64,000 nucleotides of DNA, taken from Mytilisepta virgata. Taxonomy: Eukaryota; Mollusca; Bivalvia; Mytilida; Mytilidae. The position numbers and the translations under genes were made by a program. Position 1 is the stretch's first letter. Each line of letters starts with the position of its first letter. The notes under the pieces are model-generated. The model did no database searches and was not told the DNA's origin. It worked only from the letters and a program-made list of their open reading frames with translations. The stretch covers positions 29,581,230 through 29,645,229 of the forward strand of contig CM051516.1 in the NCBI GenBank assembly GCA_028015205.1. Reading direction: 5' to 3'. Shown here piece by piece: positions 63,573-64,000 of the stretch.

Positions 63573-64000
63573 GGTTAAAGCTTTTTAAAAATGTCTGAGA
63601 AAAGCATTAAATGTTAGTGTTGTTCAATAGTAGTTGAGGGATGCTCAATTGCTTCATGGAGAAAATTCTATGGGGATAGAGTCATATGGAGGTTCTGGTA
63701 TCTAAGGACTTCAATTTGATAGATTTGACTTTCTCTTCAACATTTATATTCAAGATTTTGGAAGATGAAGTAAGAGAATGATCTTGATTCCATTTTTTGT
63801 CAAAAAGTCTTGCGAAGAATGACAATACATTGTTTAATGAGACAATACGCAAATATAAACTACAAAGAGGAACACAAATTTTTTGCTAAAAAATTTAAAT
63901 ATTTATGTACATGTACAAATGTACATGTAGATATAAATCTAATTAACATAAACAACATGTGCATAATAGGACTAAAATGATTCTAATCAATATATATGAT
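63573..64000. other. CCDC83 5' flank
   Basis: Upstream of the CCDC83 start codon. It should hold the 5' UTR and possibly the promoter. No distinct motif was picked out. The right edge holds a short ACATGTACA-rich stretch. Confidence 0.35.

Overview
The window is eukaryotic nuclear DNA: AT-rich, intron-containing, and dominated by introns and dispersed repeats. The repeat families point to a marine bivalve, most likely a mussel close to Mytilus. They include a GCGGTCGTAT-palindrome family, a family ending in CTCACCTG/CAGGTGAG, a GGCGAGAC tandem-core family and a 'GGAGCACCTGA..TCACTCC' family. The organism call rests on recalling these families, not on a search. Most six-frame ORFs are noise. 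The real genes were rebuilt by joining exons on splice sites, reading phase and protein-family motifs.

Layout. (1) 1877-6190, minus: five exons of an SFT2-domain vesicle-transport protein (SFT2D2-like); the 3' exons lie off the left edge. (2) 7722-16410, plus: a complete four-exon gene for a 337-aa protein with a Cys-rich N-terminus, a long coiled coil and a C-terminal KCTD-type BTB/T1 domain. It is head-to-head with SFT2D2 across a short region with paired ETS-like sites. (3) 16.4-30 kb: no host gene found. It holds a three-deep nested transposon stack (20.35-24.72 kb), a tandem-core element split by a dead LINE (24.84-27.19 kb) and several repeat fragments. (4) 30402-32592, minus: an apparently intact three-exon tyrosine recombinase of the Crypton/KIAA1958 (DUF3504) type, with a roughly 120-bp near-perfect hairpin just downstream. 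(5) 33914-42561, minus: four 5' exons of a beta-1,4-galactosyltransferase-family enzyme. It carries Leu where vertebrate B4GALT1 has its donor-selecting Tyr, which suggests a GalNAc transferase. Its last exons were not found. (6) 43.65-45.5 kb: a 5'-truncated, frameshifted LINE. (7) 46-49.2 kb: dispersed and tandem repeats. (8) 52004-63572, minus: a complete 11-exon CCDC83 orthologue (432 aa), with several foldback MITEs and a 1.5-kb tandem-core element in its introns.

The host genes are unrelated to one another and form no pathway. The notable material is the recombinase gene, the residue switch in the glycosyltransferase, the BTB architecture, and a dense set of hairpin elements, some with similar loop motifs. 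Exon edges were chosen by reading phase and GT/AG sites without transcript data. Repeat boundaries are approximate except where terminal repeats and target-site duplications are stated.
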